From DATBAK01 sp036787815 (GTDB lineage Bacteria; Actinomycetota; Acidimicrobiia; IMCC26256; PALSA-610): a stretch of DNA of 18,967 bases. The notes under the pieces were generated by a model. That model saw nothing but the letters and a program-made list of their open reading frames with translations, was not told the origin of the DNA and ran no database searches. The translations under genes were made by a program, and so were the position numbers. Of this stretch, positions 6,647 through 13,517 are shown piece by piece. Location of the stretch: assembly GCA_036787815.1 (NCBI GenBank), contig DAIQOP010000043.1:1-18967 (forward strand), in the 5' to 3' direction. Numbering within the stretch: the first letter of the stretch is position 1; each line of letters opens with the position of its first letter.

Positions 6647-8334
6647 GCGCGTTGCTCCGCATTCTCGACCAGTGCCTCGACTTCGTCGGAGAACACCGGC
6701 GGCACGCCACCGAGACCCAGCTCGGCTGCCTCCTCGAAGGCTTCGAGCGGTCCGTGCATCGCGCCGGTCGGCGCGAGCGAATGGGGAAGGTACCGGTACA
6801 CGATGCCGGCGCTCAGGATCGCGAGGGTGGCGCCCACGTAGACGGCGAGGTGGAGGCCGTTCACGAACGAGTCGTGCGCACCGGCGATGAGCGCGGTGCG
6901 GGCAGCGCCGTGGAGCTGGTCGGCAACGTGCAGCGCTCCCGCGATCGAGGAGCGGGCCGCCGAGCGGTTCGCGGGGCTGAGCCCGGTGAGCAGATGCGTG
7001 ATGCGCGAGTTGTATCGCGATGCGGCGACGCTGCCCAGCACCGCGATCCCGAGGGCGGCACCCAACTCGCGCGAGGCGTCGTTCATCGCGGATCCCGCGC
7101 CGGCGCGCCGGGCGGGCACGGCCATCATGATCGAGGCGGTCATCGGCGACATCGTCATCGCGATCCCGGTCGTGAGCGGGATGACGCAGAGGACCACGTA
7201 CGCGTACGGCGTGTGCGTCGACAGCCCGGAGAACAGTAGGAACCCGGTCGCGATGCAGAGCATGCCGAAGGCCACGACGCGGTGCGCGCCGAACCGGACG
7301 CTCAGGCGGGGGGTGAACGGTGCGACCACGAGCATGATCATCGCGATCGGCATGAGGCGCAACGCCGCGGAGAGCGGGCTGTACCCGAGCACGAGCTGGA
7401 AGTACTGGGTGATGAGGAACATCACGCCGTACATCGCGACGAACACGAGGATCATGCCGCCGGTACCGGTGCTGAACGCCCGATTGCGGAAGTAGTGCAT
7501 GTCGACCATCGGCTCTTCGACGCGGAGCTCCCACAGGACGAACACGGTGAGGACCACGAACGCGATCGCGAACGAGCCGAGCGTGCTCGCGCTGGCCCAA
7601 CCCTTGGCGGGCGCTTCGATCAACCCGTAGACGAGCGCCACGACGCCGACGATCGACAGCACCGAACCGCCGGGATCGAAGCTCGCCTGCTTGGGATCGC
7701 GCGACTTGGGCACGATGAAGTGCCCGGCGACGAGGGCGAGGACGATGACCGGGACGTTGATCAGGAACACCGAGCCGTACCAGAAGTGCCCGAGCAGGAA
7801 GCCGCTCGCGACGGGCCCGAAGGCACCGGCGGCTCCGGTGACGCTCGCCCAGATCGCGATGGCCTTCGGTCGCTCGTGGGGCGGGAACACGTTGATGATG
7901 ATCGAGAGTGTCGACGGCATGATGAACGCGCCGGCGGCACCCATGAGCGCGCGGCAGGCGATGATCTGCCACATCGCGGTCGACATCGATGCCAGGCCCG
8001 CGCCGACCAGGAACAGCACCAGGCCGAACTGCAGCGCGCCCTTGCGCCCGAACCGGTCGCCGAGCGCCCCCGTCGAGAAGAGCAGCCCCGCGAAGACGAG
8101 GGAGTAGACGGCCACCACCCATTGGAGCTGCGACTCGGTCGCGTGGAGCTCGCGCGACAAGGTTGGGATGGCGACGTTGAGGCTCGAGTTCCCGACGAAC
8201 ACGATCAGGAGGCTGAGGCACAGCACCGCGAGCGCCCACCACCGCCGGGCGTGCAGCAGCTCGGCGGCCGTTCGGGTGTCGGGCTCGCCGACATCGTGGC
8301 GTCGGGCGTCGGGCGTCGGCGGCGAGACGGGCAT
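6643..8334 (-). CDS. DHA2-type MFS drug exporter (EmrB/QacA-like, 14-TM)
   Basis: Proton-driven multidrug exporter of the major facilitator superfamily (563 aa), with hydrophobic segments spread over the whole length in number consistent with 14 membrane helices. Motif A lies in the TM2-TM3 loop (GALGDRFGRKGAL, 89-101) and the antiporter motif C in TM5 (about 168-178, GAAGAFGPVASG). In TM1 the usual Asp of the LDxxxxNVAxP motif is Gly48 (FVGNSSLNVAIP), a variant I recognise from an actinobacterial DHA2 subgroup. The start ATG has GGAG 5 nt upstream (8340-8343). The mRNA leader contains a run of eight identical bases at 8348-8355. Transcription is divergent from the TetR gene, and the promoter overlaps the operator array, so repression by that TetR is likely. 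Its stop overlaps the DinB-like start. Substrate unknown. Confidence 0.92.
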   Translation of the reverse strand: MPVSPPTPDARRHDVGEPDTRTAAELLHARRWWALAVLCLSLLIVFVGNSSLNVAIPTLSRELHATESQLQWVVAVYSLVFAGLLFSTGALGDRFGRKGALQFGLVLFLVGAGLASMSTAMWQIIACRALMGAAGAFIMPSTLSIIINVFPPHERPKAIAIWASVTGAAGAFGPVASGFLLGHFWYGSVFLINVPVIVLALVAGHFIVPKSRDPKQASFDPGGSVLSIVGVVALVYGLIEAPAKGWASASTLGSFAIAFVVLTVFVLWELRVEEPMVDMHYFRNRAFSTGTGGMILVFVAMYGVMFLITQYFQLVLGYSPLSAALRLMPIAMIMLVVAPFTPRLSVRFGAHRVVAFGMLCIATGFLLFSGLSTHTPYAYVVLCVIPLTTGIAMTMSPMTASIMMAVPARRAGAGSAMNDASRELGAALGIAVLGSVAASRYNSRITHLLTGLSPANRSAARSSIAGALHVADQLHGAARTALIAGAHDSFVNGLHLAVYVGATLAILSAGIVYRYLPHSLAPTGAMHGPLEAFEEAAELGLGGVPPVFSDEVEALVENAEQRA

Positions 8335-8399
8335 GGGTACTCCGGTCGGGGGGGGAGGGCGAGAGCAGGCGGAAGTGGAACTGGGCTTCCGGATAAAGG

Positions 8400-8428
8400 A
8401 GTATATTCGGAACCATGCTTCCGGTTAA
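8400..8428 (-). promoter_or_regulatory. Promoter of the leftward DHA2 exporter operon
   Basis: On the minus strand, TATACT (8405-8400) is one base from the -10 consensus, and TTAACC (8428-8423) lies 17 bp upstream, matching the -35 consensus at 4 of 6 bases. The transcript would start near 8393, giving a leader of about 60 nt. The elements sit inside the half-site array. Confidence 0.5.
8402..8407 (+). promoter_or_regulatory. -10 element of the TetR/DHA2 operon
   Basis: TATATT is a good -10 box in a GC-rich region, only 7 bp before the ATG at 8415, so the transcript may begin at or next to the start codon and be leaderless, which is common in actinobacteria. No clear -35 is visible. It overlaps the minus-strand -10 base for base. 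AAGGAG at 8396-8401 resembles a ribosome-binding site but is 13 nt from the ATG, longer than usual. Confidence 0.45.
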
Positions 8429-9092
8429 ACGGGGTTTCGTGGAGTCGCCCGAGCCCGAGCCCGAGCGCCAACTCCGCGCGGATGCCCGGCGCAACCGCGA
8501 GCGGGTGCTCGCCGCGGCCGAGCAGGTCTTCGCGGAGTCGGGGCTCAAGGGCCAGATCGAAGAGGTCGCCCGGCGCGCCGGCGTCGGGGTCGGCACCGTA
8601 TGTCGCAACTTCCCCACGAAGCAGGCGCTCGTCGAAGCCGTCCTCACGTCGATGTACGAGTCGTTGGTCAATCAGGCGCTCGTGGCGCTCGAACATCCCG
8701 ACCCCGGTGCGGCGTTCGAACAGTTCTTCGTCGCCCTTCCCGAGTTCCAGGCCCGGCACCGGGCGCTCGGCGAGCAGATGGCCAACGAGCTCGAGCTGCC
8801 GTCGAGCGCCCAGCCGCTTCGGGAACAGCTCACGGCCGCGCTCACCGAGTTGGTCACCCGCGCCCAGGCCAGCGGCGCGATCCGCGCCGACATCGGCCCC
8901 GCCGACGTGTCGATGCTGTTCGCCGGCATCGCGCACGCGACGGCGATCGCCGGTGAGCTGCAGCCGGTGCTGCGAGAACGCTACGTGCGGATCGTCCTCG
9001 ACGGGATGCGGCCGCGCGATGCGTCGACGCTTCCCGGCCGCCCCCTCGATTTCGCGCAGTTGCGGCGCATGAAGCAACGACGCAAGCCATGA
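8415..9092 (+). CDS. TetR/AcrR-family repressor
   Basis: A 225-aa TetR-type regulator, probably the local repressor of both flanking DHA2 exporters. The N-terminal helix-turn-helix lies at about 27-76 (RNRERVLAAAEQVFAESG, then IEEVARRAGVGVGTVCRNFPTK). The rest is a helical ligand-binding domain of the type seen in actinobacterial regulators. In the recognition helix the near-universal Tyr of TVYRxF is Cys63, from a TGT codon. Residues 12-17 are encoded by three tandem CCCGAG hexamers (8448-8465). The ATG is 7 nt after a -10 box and lies inside the operator array, implying autorepression. An alternative start is GTG 8439, preceded by ACGGGG, which would give a short leader. The downstream MFS gene begins 10 bp after the stop, so the two form an operon. 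The ligand cannot be told. Confidence 0.92.
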   Translation: MLPVKRGFVESPEPEPERQLRADARRNRERVLAAAEQVFAESGLKGQIEEVARRAGVGVGTVCRNFPTKQALVEAVLTSMYESLVNQALVALEHPDPGAAFEQFFVALPEFQARHRALGEQMANELELPSSAQPLREQLTAALTELVTRAQASGAIRADIGPADVSMLFAGIAHATAIAGELQPVLRERYVRIVLDGMRPRDASTLPGRPLDFAQLRRMKQRRKP

Positions 9093-9102
9093 CCCGGGTG
9101 AG

Positions 9103-10806
9103 ATGAGCGCACCGCTTCCGACCGAGCCGGCATCGTCGGAGCACCTCGATCCGGCGCGTTGGGTCACGTTGGCGATCGTGCTGACCTCCGCGTTCATCGT
9201 CGTCCTCGACAACTCGGTGCTCAACGTCGCGATCCCCACGATCCTGCGCGAGTTCCGCACCACGTTGCCGGCGCTCGAATGGGTGGTGACCGGGTACGCG
9301 CTCACCTTCGCGACCCTGCTCATCATCGGTGGTCGCCTCGGCGACATCTACGGGCATCGCCGGATCTTCATCATCGGCGCGGCACTGTTCGGTGCGGGCT
9401 CGCTCCTCGCGTCGGTGTCGACGTCGGTGCCGGAGCTGATCCTCGGCGAGGCGATCATCGAGGGGATCGGTGCGTCGCTCATGCTCCCGGCCACGCTCGC
9501 GCTGCTCTCGGGCACCTTCCACGGCCGGGAACGGGCGACGGCGTTCGCCGCATGGGGCGCGAGCGCGGGTGTCGCCGCGGCGTGCGGGCCGGTTGTCGGC
9601 GGCTTCCTCACGTCGTACTACTCGTGGCGCTGGTCGTTCCGGATCAACGTGATCATCGCCCCGTTGGCCATCGTCGGCGCGATCGTGTTCATGAGCGACG
9701 GGGTGAGCACGCGCCGGCGGGTGAAGATCGATCTCCTCGGTGCGCTCCTCGTCGCGAGCGGCATGTTCCTGTTCGTGTTCGCGCTGAGCGAAGGCGGCAC
9801 GTACGGCTGGATCGCACCGGTCGAGGCCTTCTCGATCGGCGGCGTCGTCGTGTGGCCCGCGAGCCGTTCGGTCTCGATCATGCCGCTCGTGTTCGCGGTC
9901 GCGCTCGCGATCCTCTGCGTGTTCTACTTCGTGGAACGCAGCAAGGAGCGGCGCGCCGCCGCGCCGCTCTTCGAGTTCGCGCACCTGCGGCTGGCGAGCT
10001 ACCGCTACGGGCTGCTCACCGGCCTCGTGCTCGCGATGGGCCAGCTCGGCCTCAGCTTCGTGTTGCCGGTCTTCCTCCAGAACGGCAAGCACCTCACTGC
10101 GGCGCGCAACGGGCTGTGGCTGCTCCCGACGGGTCTGTTCGTGATCGTCGGCGCGCAGGTCGGAGGCCGGTTGATCCGCAACGTCGGCGCGACGGTCGTC
10201 GTGCGGATGGGGCTCGTGCTGTACGCGATCGGAGTGGCGCTCGTGCTCCGGTCGATCGACCTCGACCTCACGGTGTGGGGCCTGCTGCCCGGGCTGGCCT
10301 GCTACGGCGCGGGCATCGGGTTCGCGGGCGCGCAGCTGACCAACGTGGTGCTGTCGGAGATCCCCAACGAGAGCTCGGGCGTGGCCAGCGGCGCCAACAC
10401 GACCGTGCGCCAGGTCGGGAGCGCGCTCGGAGTCGCGGTCATCGGCTCGCTGCTCACCGCGCAGACGATCAGCCACACGATCCGCGGCGTCAAGGCCGCG
10501 GCGCTGCCCGCAGCCGTGAAGGCGCAAGCGCTCGCCGGAGTGCACGCGAGCGGCGCGAACTACCGGCCGCCCGCGTCGACGAGCAGGCACGACGCGGCCC
10601 TGCTCACGAGCGCGCTGGAGCACGGAGTCGCGACGGGGACGCGATTCGCGCTGTCGTTCGCCATTGTCGTGGTCGCGGCGGGGGCGATGCTCTCGTTCCT
10701 CATCCCGCGGGCGCCGGCGCAACCCGGTGAGCGCGGGTTCCGGACGGTCGACGCGTTCGAGCCACTCGAGCCGCTCGACGCCGATCCCGCGCTGGTCGAC
10801 GGCTGA
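9103..10806 (+). CDS. DHA2-type MFS drug exporter (EmrB/QacA-like, 14-TM), second copy
   Basis: A second proton-coupled multidrug exporter of the same family (567 aa), with hydrophobic segments consistent with 14 helices. TM1 keeps the acidic residue, Asp36 in VVLDNSVLNVAIPTI, unlike the leftward exporter. WVVTGYAL (60-67), motif A GGRLGDIYGHRR (76-87) and motif C GASAGVAAACGPVVGG (152-167) are clear. The extracytoplasmic segment before the last helix is long (about 480-520), as is usual for DHA2 pumps. The C-terminal tail is acidic. The ATG is 10 bp after the TetR stop, so it is co-transcribed with its likely repressor. The two exporters are too different for a recent duplication and may have different substrates. 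The last gene of this operon may be this one: 43 bp follow before the next start. Confidence 0.92.
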   Translation: MSAPLPTEPASSEHLDPARWVTLAIVLTSAFIVVLDNSVLNVAIPTILREFRTTLPALEWVVTGYALTFATLLIIGGRLGDIYGHRRIFIIGAALFGAGSLLASVSTSVPELILGEAIIEGIGASLMLPATLALLSGTFHGRERATAFAAWGASAGVAAACGPVVGGFLTSYYSWRWSFRINVIIAPLAIVGAIVFMSDGVSTRRRVKIDLLGALLVASGMFLFVFALSEGGTYGWIAPVEAFSIGGVVVWPASRSVSIMPLVFAVALAILCVFYFVERSKERRAAAPLFEFAHLRLASYRYGLLTGLVLAMGQLGLSFVLPVFLQNGKHLTAARNGLWLLPTGLFVIVGAQVGGRLIRNVGATVVVRMGLVLYAIGVALVLRSIDLDLTVWGLLPGLACYGAGIGFAGAQLTNVVLSEIPNESSGVASGANTTVRQVGSALGVAVIGSLLTAQTISHTIRGVKAAALPAAVKAQALAGVHASGANYRPPASTSRHDAALLTSALEHGVATGTRFALSFAIVVVAAGAMLSFLIPRAPAQPGERGFRTVDAFEPLEPLDADPALVDG

Positions 10807-10849
10807 GATTCTCCCGGCAACGCGCCGTGATCCGGGGCATGCTTCTGTG

Positions 10850-11734
10850 ATGTCGGGACGGGTCGCGCTCACGATCTTGCTCGCGCTCACGGCCGCGTTC
10901 CTCGACGCGTTGAGCAATGTGCTCGAGATCGCGGAGGCCGAGCTCGTCCCCGCCGAGTTGGTGATGCGTCCGTCGTTGATCACCACACTCGCCCGGCGCA
11001 AACGGTGGCTGATCGGGCTGGGATGCGACGCGTTGGGCTTCGTCGCGATGGCCGCCGCACTCGGCCTGGGCGCCGTCGCGTTCGTGCAGCCGATCCTCGC
11101 GTTGGCGCTCCTCATCTCGCTCCTCCTCGGTTCGCTGTTGCACCATCGCAACATCCGCCCGAGCGACTGGCTCGCGGCATTGACCTTGTGCGCGGGCCTC
11201 GGCACGTTCCTGTACGAGGTGCCGCCGCGGGGTGGCCACGATCTCGTCCCCCTGACCCGTTGGGTGATCGCGGGTCCGGCGATCGGGGGAGCCGTGCTCC
11301 TCTGTCTCGCCGGGGCCAGGGTCGCGAGCGGCCCGGCGCGAGGTCTGCTGCTCGGAGTCGCCGCGTCGATCGCGTTCGCGACGTCGGCCGTGCTCACGAA
11401 GGCGTTCATGCACTACCTCGGCGAGGGCGCCTTCGCCTGGGTCGCGCACTGGGAGCCCTACGCGATGGCCGGTGTGATCGTCGGGGGCTTCGTCGTGATG
11501 CAGAGCGCGTTCCAGACCGGCCATCTCGCGGCGTCGGTCGCCGGGCTCCAGGCGCCGGGTCCGGTCGTGGCGGTGATCCTCGGTGCCCGCCTGCTCGACG
11601 AGACGATCAGCGTCGACACGGCGGCCCAGGTCGCGCTGGTGATCGTGTCGCTGACCGCGGTGGTCGGCTCGATCATCGTGCTCGCGCGAGCGGAGAGCCG
11701 CCTCGCGTCGTGGCGGCTCTCCGGGGAGGCCTAG
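10850..11734 (+). CDS. DMT-superfamily membrane protein, NIPA-like
   Basis: Integral membrane protein of 294 aa with about nine hydrophobic segments and small loops. The pattern ALGFVAMAAALGLGAVAFVQPILALALLISL near 55-85, preceded by RRKRWLIGLGCDALG, resembles the bacterial relatives of NIPA magnesium transporters in the drug/metabolite transporter superfamily. Magnesium transport should not be assumed; most bacterial members are uncharacterised. GTG at 10847 is in frame directly before ATG 10850; I prefer the ATG. It follows the second MFS gene by 43 bp on the same strand without a clear terminator, so it may share that operon. Its TAG stop overlaps that of the convergent CoA-transferase gene in CTAG. 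Confidence 0.8.
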   Translation: MSGRVALTILLALTAAFLDALSNVLEIAEAELVPAELVMRPSLITTLARRKRWLIGLGCDALGFVAMAAALGLGAVAFVQPILALALLISLLLGSLLHHRNIRPSDWLAALTLCAGLGTFLYEVPPRGGHDLVPLTRWVIAGPAIGGAVLLCLAGARVASGPARGLLLGVAASIAFATSAVLTKAFMHYLGEGAFAWVAHWEPYAMAGVIVGGFVVMQSAFQTGHLAASVAGLQAPGPVVAVILGARLLDETISVDTAAQVALVIVSLTAVVGSIIVLARAESRLASWRLSGEA

Positions 11735-12975
11735 GTGCTCGCGCCGAACGCGCCGTCGGCGCGCAGCGCGTCGATGCGCGCTTCGTCGTAGCCGAGCACG
11801 TCGGCGAGCACGGCCTCGGTGTGCTGGCCGAGGGTGGGCGCCTTCTCGGGCCATGCGAGCTGCCCGTCGACGAGCTTGATCGGGATCGGCATCTCGTCGG
11901 CGCCGAGCCGCGAGGCCGGGATCCAGCCGAGCCGGTCGGCGAACTGCGGGTCGTTGGCCACCGATGCCGGATCGTTCACCGGCGCGAGCGGGAAGTTCGC
12001 CTGCCCCGACAGCTCCAGCCATGCCGCGCTCGTGCGCGTGCGAAAGACCTCGCGCAGCTCGGCGCGCAGCTCGAGGTTGCCGCGCGCGTGGTCGGCGTAG
12101 CGGGAGCCGGGCCACCGCTCGAAGAGGTCGAGCCGATCGACCGCACCGCAGAAGTTGCGCCAGAACTCCTGCTCCGAGCACATCAGCATCACGTACCCGT
12201 CCGAGCTCTCGTAGATCTGGTAGCGCACGCCCTCGGCCATGCCGGCCGTGCCCGGAGCTCGGCGCTCGTAGTTGTCGGACTTGTTGCCGGTGACCTCGCT
12301 CTCCGGCCGCTCGTACGAGCGCACGGTCTCGATCCGCAACCAGTCGACCGCCGCGGCCGCGTCGGATTGCGCGATCTCGAGGAACGAGCCGTGCCCCGTC
12401 GCCCGGGCGCTCACGATGCCCGCGAGGATCGCGATCGCGCCGTAGAGCGGGCCCGCGTTGATGCCGACCGACACGTGCTCGGGGATCGCCGGGAAGCCGT
12501 CGGGGGTGATGTCGGGTTTGAACACGCCGGCCCACGAGTCGTACGCGATCCCGTGGCTCGGCAGGTCGCGGTACGGGCCGGTCATGCCGTACCCCGAGAT
12601 CGTGCACATGACGATGCGCGGGTTGACCTCCCGCAGTCGGTCGAATCCGAGGCCGCGGCGGGCGAGGCCGCCGGGGCGCATCGCCTCGACCACGGCGTCG
12701 GCCTGGGCGACGAGAGCGAGGAAGGTGTCGACGCCGGCCTCGGTGCGCAGGTCGAGCACCACGCTGCGCTTGCCCCGGTTCAGGTGCAGATGCATGAGGG
12801 AGACGCCCTCGATGATCGGCCAGGTCATGTCGCGCACGTAGTCGCCCGACGGCGGCTCGATCTTGATGACGTCGGCGCCGAGGTCGGCGAGGGAGGTCGA
12901 GATGCCCGCGGGCCCGAGCATCGAGCACTCGACGATGCGAACGCCTTCGAGCAGCTTCTGCGGTTCTCCGGTCAC
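11731..12975 (-). CDS. CaiB/BaiF-type (family III) CoA-transferase
   Basis: Family III CoA-transferase (414 aa), cytosolic enzymes that move CoA between carboxylic acids by a ping-pong mechanism, usually in fatty acid, aromatic, steroid or carnitine catabolism. Family features: LLEGVRIVECS with DLGADVIKIEPPSGD (31-45); LNRGKRSVVLDLRTEAG (65-81); DAVVEAMRPGGLARRGLGFDRLREVNPRIVMCTISGYGMTGPY (93-135); GHGSFLEIAQSDA (194-206); and a C-terminal LGQHTEAVLADVLGY (382-396). In the segment VSVGINAGPLYGAIAIL (168-184), where relatives normally show an Asp nucleophile six residues before the aromatic (D-x-x-x-G-x-Y/H), I read Ile172-Asn173. The GTG start has GGAGG 8 nt upstream. The substrate cannot be told, and no acyl-CoA gene is next to it. 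Confidence 0.9.
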   Translation of the reverse strand: MTGEPQKLLEGVRIVECSMLGPAGISTSLADLGADVIKIEPPSGDYVRDMTWPIIEGVSLMHLHLNRGKRSVVLDLRTEAGVDTFLALVAQADAVVEAMRPGGLARRGLGFDRLREVNPRIVMCTISGYGMTGPYRDLPSHGIAYDSWAGVFKPDITPDGFPAIPEHVSVGINAGPLYGAIAILAGIVSARATGHGSFLEIAQSDAAAAVDWLRIETVRSYERPESEVTGNKSDNYERRAPGTAGMAEGVRYQIYESSDGYVMLMCSEQEFWRNFCGAVDRLDLFERWPGSRYADHARGNLELRAELREVFRTRTSAAWLELSGQANFPLAPVNDPASVANDPQFADRLGWIPASRLGADEMPIPIKLVDGQLAWPEKAPTLGQHTEAVLADVLGYDEARIDALRADGAFGAST

Positions 12976-12983
12976 AGATCCGT

Positions 12984-12988
12984 CCTCC
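12984..12988 (-). promoter_or_regulatory. Shine-Dalgarno of the CoA-transferase gene
   Basis: On the minus strand GGAGG lies 8 nt before the GTG start (12975-12973), supporting that start. A possible -10 box, TAGCGT on the minus strand (13038-13033), lies about 55 bp upstream of the start, without a clear -35. Confidence 0.6.
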
Positions 12989-13075
12989 AGCGAGCGTGGG
13001 CGCCGTCGCGGCGCGGGTGAGTGCGGAGGAGGACGCTAACCGAGCGGCGAGGCGGCGCTCAGACCCGAGGAGAGG

Positions 13076-13119
13076 GGGCGGTCGGCCTCAGCGACGGGGG
13101 CGAGGGAGGCCGACCGCCC
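13076..13119. terminator. Perfect 14-bp inverted repeat, probable terminator of the WhiB operon
   Basis: GGGCGGTCGGCCTC (13076-13089) and its exact reverse complement (13106-13119) enclose a 16-nt purine-rich loop. It is the strongest hairpin in the window and lies 75 bp downstream of the WhiB stop on the minus strand, inside the 218-bp gap before the CoA-transferase start. There is no T-tract, which is common for actinobacterial terminators. It could act in both directions, or be an operator for the CoA-transferase gene. Nothing else in the gap looks coding. Confidence 0.6.
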
Positions 13120-13193
13120 ACCGAACTGGACGGATTGGGACAACGTGCATTGATGCTCTCGGAGGTTGCGGGGTCTCCGGTCCCGCGGGTGGC

Positions 13194-13517
13194 CTATTCG
13201 GTGTCCGAGACCGGTTGACGGCGTGGGAGCCGTGAGAGCGCGGGCGCGAACCCGGCGGCGGCGCGCTCGATCTCCGATTCACCACCCCAGACTCCGTACT
13301 CGCGGTGCATCCGGGCCCAGTCGCGACACGGTGTGACCACGTCGCAATGGGCGCAGAGACGCGTCTTGACGTCGTTCTCGCGGATCAGACGCTCGGTCGC
13401 GTCTTCGCCGAACGGCGCGTGGAACTGCTTCGGGTCCTCACCGCGGCAGCGGCCGTGTTCTGCCCACCCGGTGGATCCGAATCCGATGCTGAGCGGAACC
13501 TCGATCGACTGTGTCAT
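13194..13517 (-). CDS. WhiB-family iron-sulfur transcriptional regulator
   Basis: A 107-aa Wbl protein, a class of actinobacterial regulators that hold a [4Fe-4S] cluster and usually act by binding the principal sigma factor. The four cluster cysteines are all present: Cys24 (GRCRGEDP), then Cys55-x2-Cys58-x5-Cys64 (CAHCDVVTPC). The turn motif GVWGG follows at 75-79. The C-terminus has only a modest basic patch (RLPRRQ) in place of a long Arg/Lys or AT-hook tail, so direct DNA contact may be limited. The frame is open far upstream through the neighbouring gene in another phase, but the ATG at 13517 is firm: ATGA overlaps the GGDEF-EAL stop, and GAGG lies 4 nt upstream. It is the last gene of the operon, before a long hairpin. 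I cannot assign a specific Wbl subclass. Confidence 0.93.
   Translation of the reverse strand: MTQSIEVPLSIGFGSTGWAEHGRCRGEDPKQFHAPFGEDATERLIRENDVKTRLCAHCDVVTPCRDWARMHREYGVWGGESEIERAAAGFAPALSRLPRRQPVSDTE

Larger units (their letters stand above)
8370..8429. promoter_or_regulatory. Array of four alternating TetR-type half-sites in the divergent intergenic region
   Basis: CGGAA/TTCCG half-sites alternate in orientation at 8370-8374, 8387-8391, 8408-8412 and 8419-8423. The central pair makes a 26-bp imperfect palindrome: TTCCGGATAAA (8387-8397), spacer GGAG, TATATTCGGAA (8402-8412), with two mismatches per 11-bp arm. The outer site TTCCGGTTAAA (8419-8429) repeats the first arm with 10 of 11 matches. 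The array covers both divergent -10 boxes and the TetR start codon. This is the expected shape of an autoregulated TetR operator, possibly for two dimers or a cooperative assembly. Confidence 0.72.

Noticed and set aside
8448..8465. Three tandem CCCGAG hexamers at the start of the TetR gene
   Set aside because: They are in frame, encode a Pro-Glu linker before the DNA-binding domain, and three copies of a 6-bp unit are not enough to claim a variable repeat.
6128..8671. An 847-codon open frame on the minus strand spanning the exporter in another phase and continuing into the DinB-like gene
   Set aside because: Only its last 172 codons look like a protein family. The rest is the Arg-, Pro- and His-rich shadow typical of high-GC DNA opposite or beside the well-supported MFS frame.
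7282..9072. A 596-codon plus-strand frame opposite the leftward exporter
   Set aside because: Composition is Arg/Glu/His-rich without domains, and it lies antisense to a clear MFS gene and overlaps the TetR gene out of frame.
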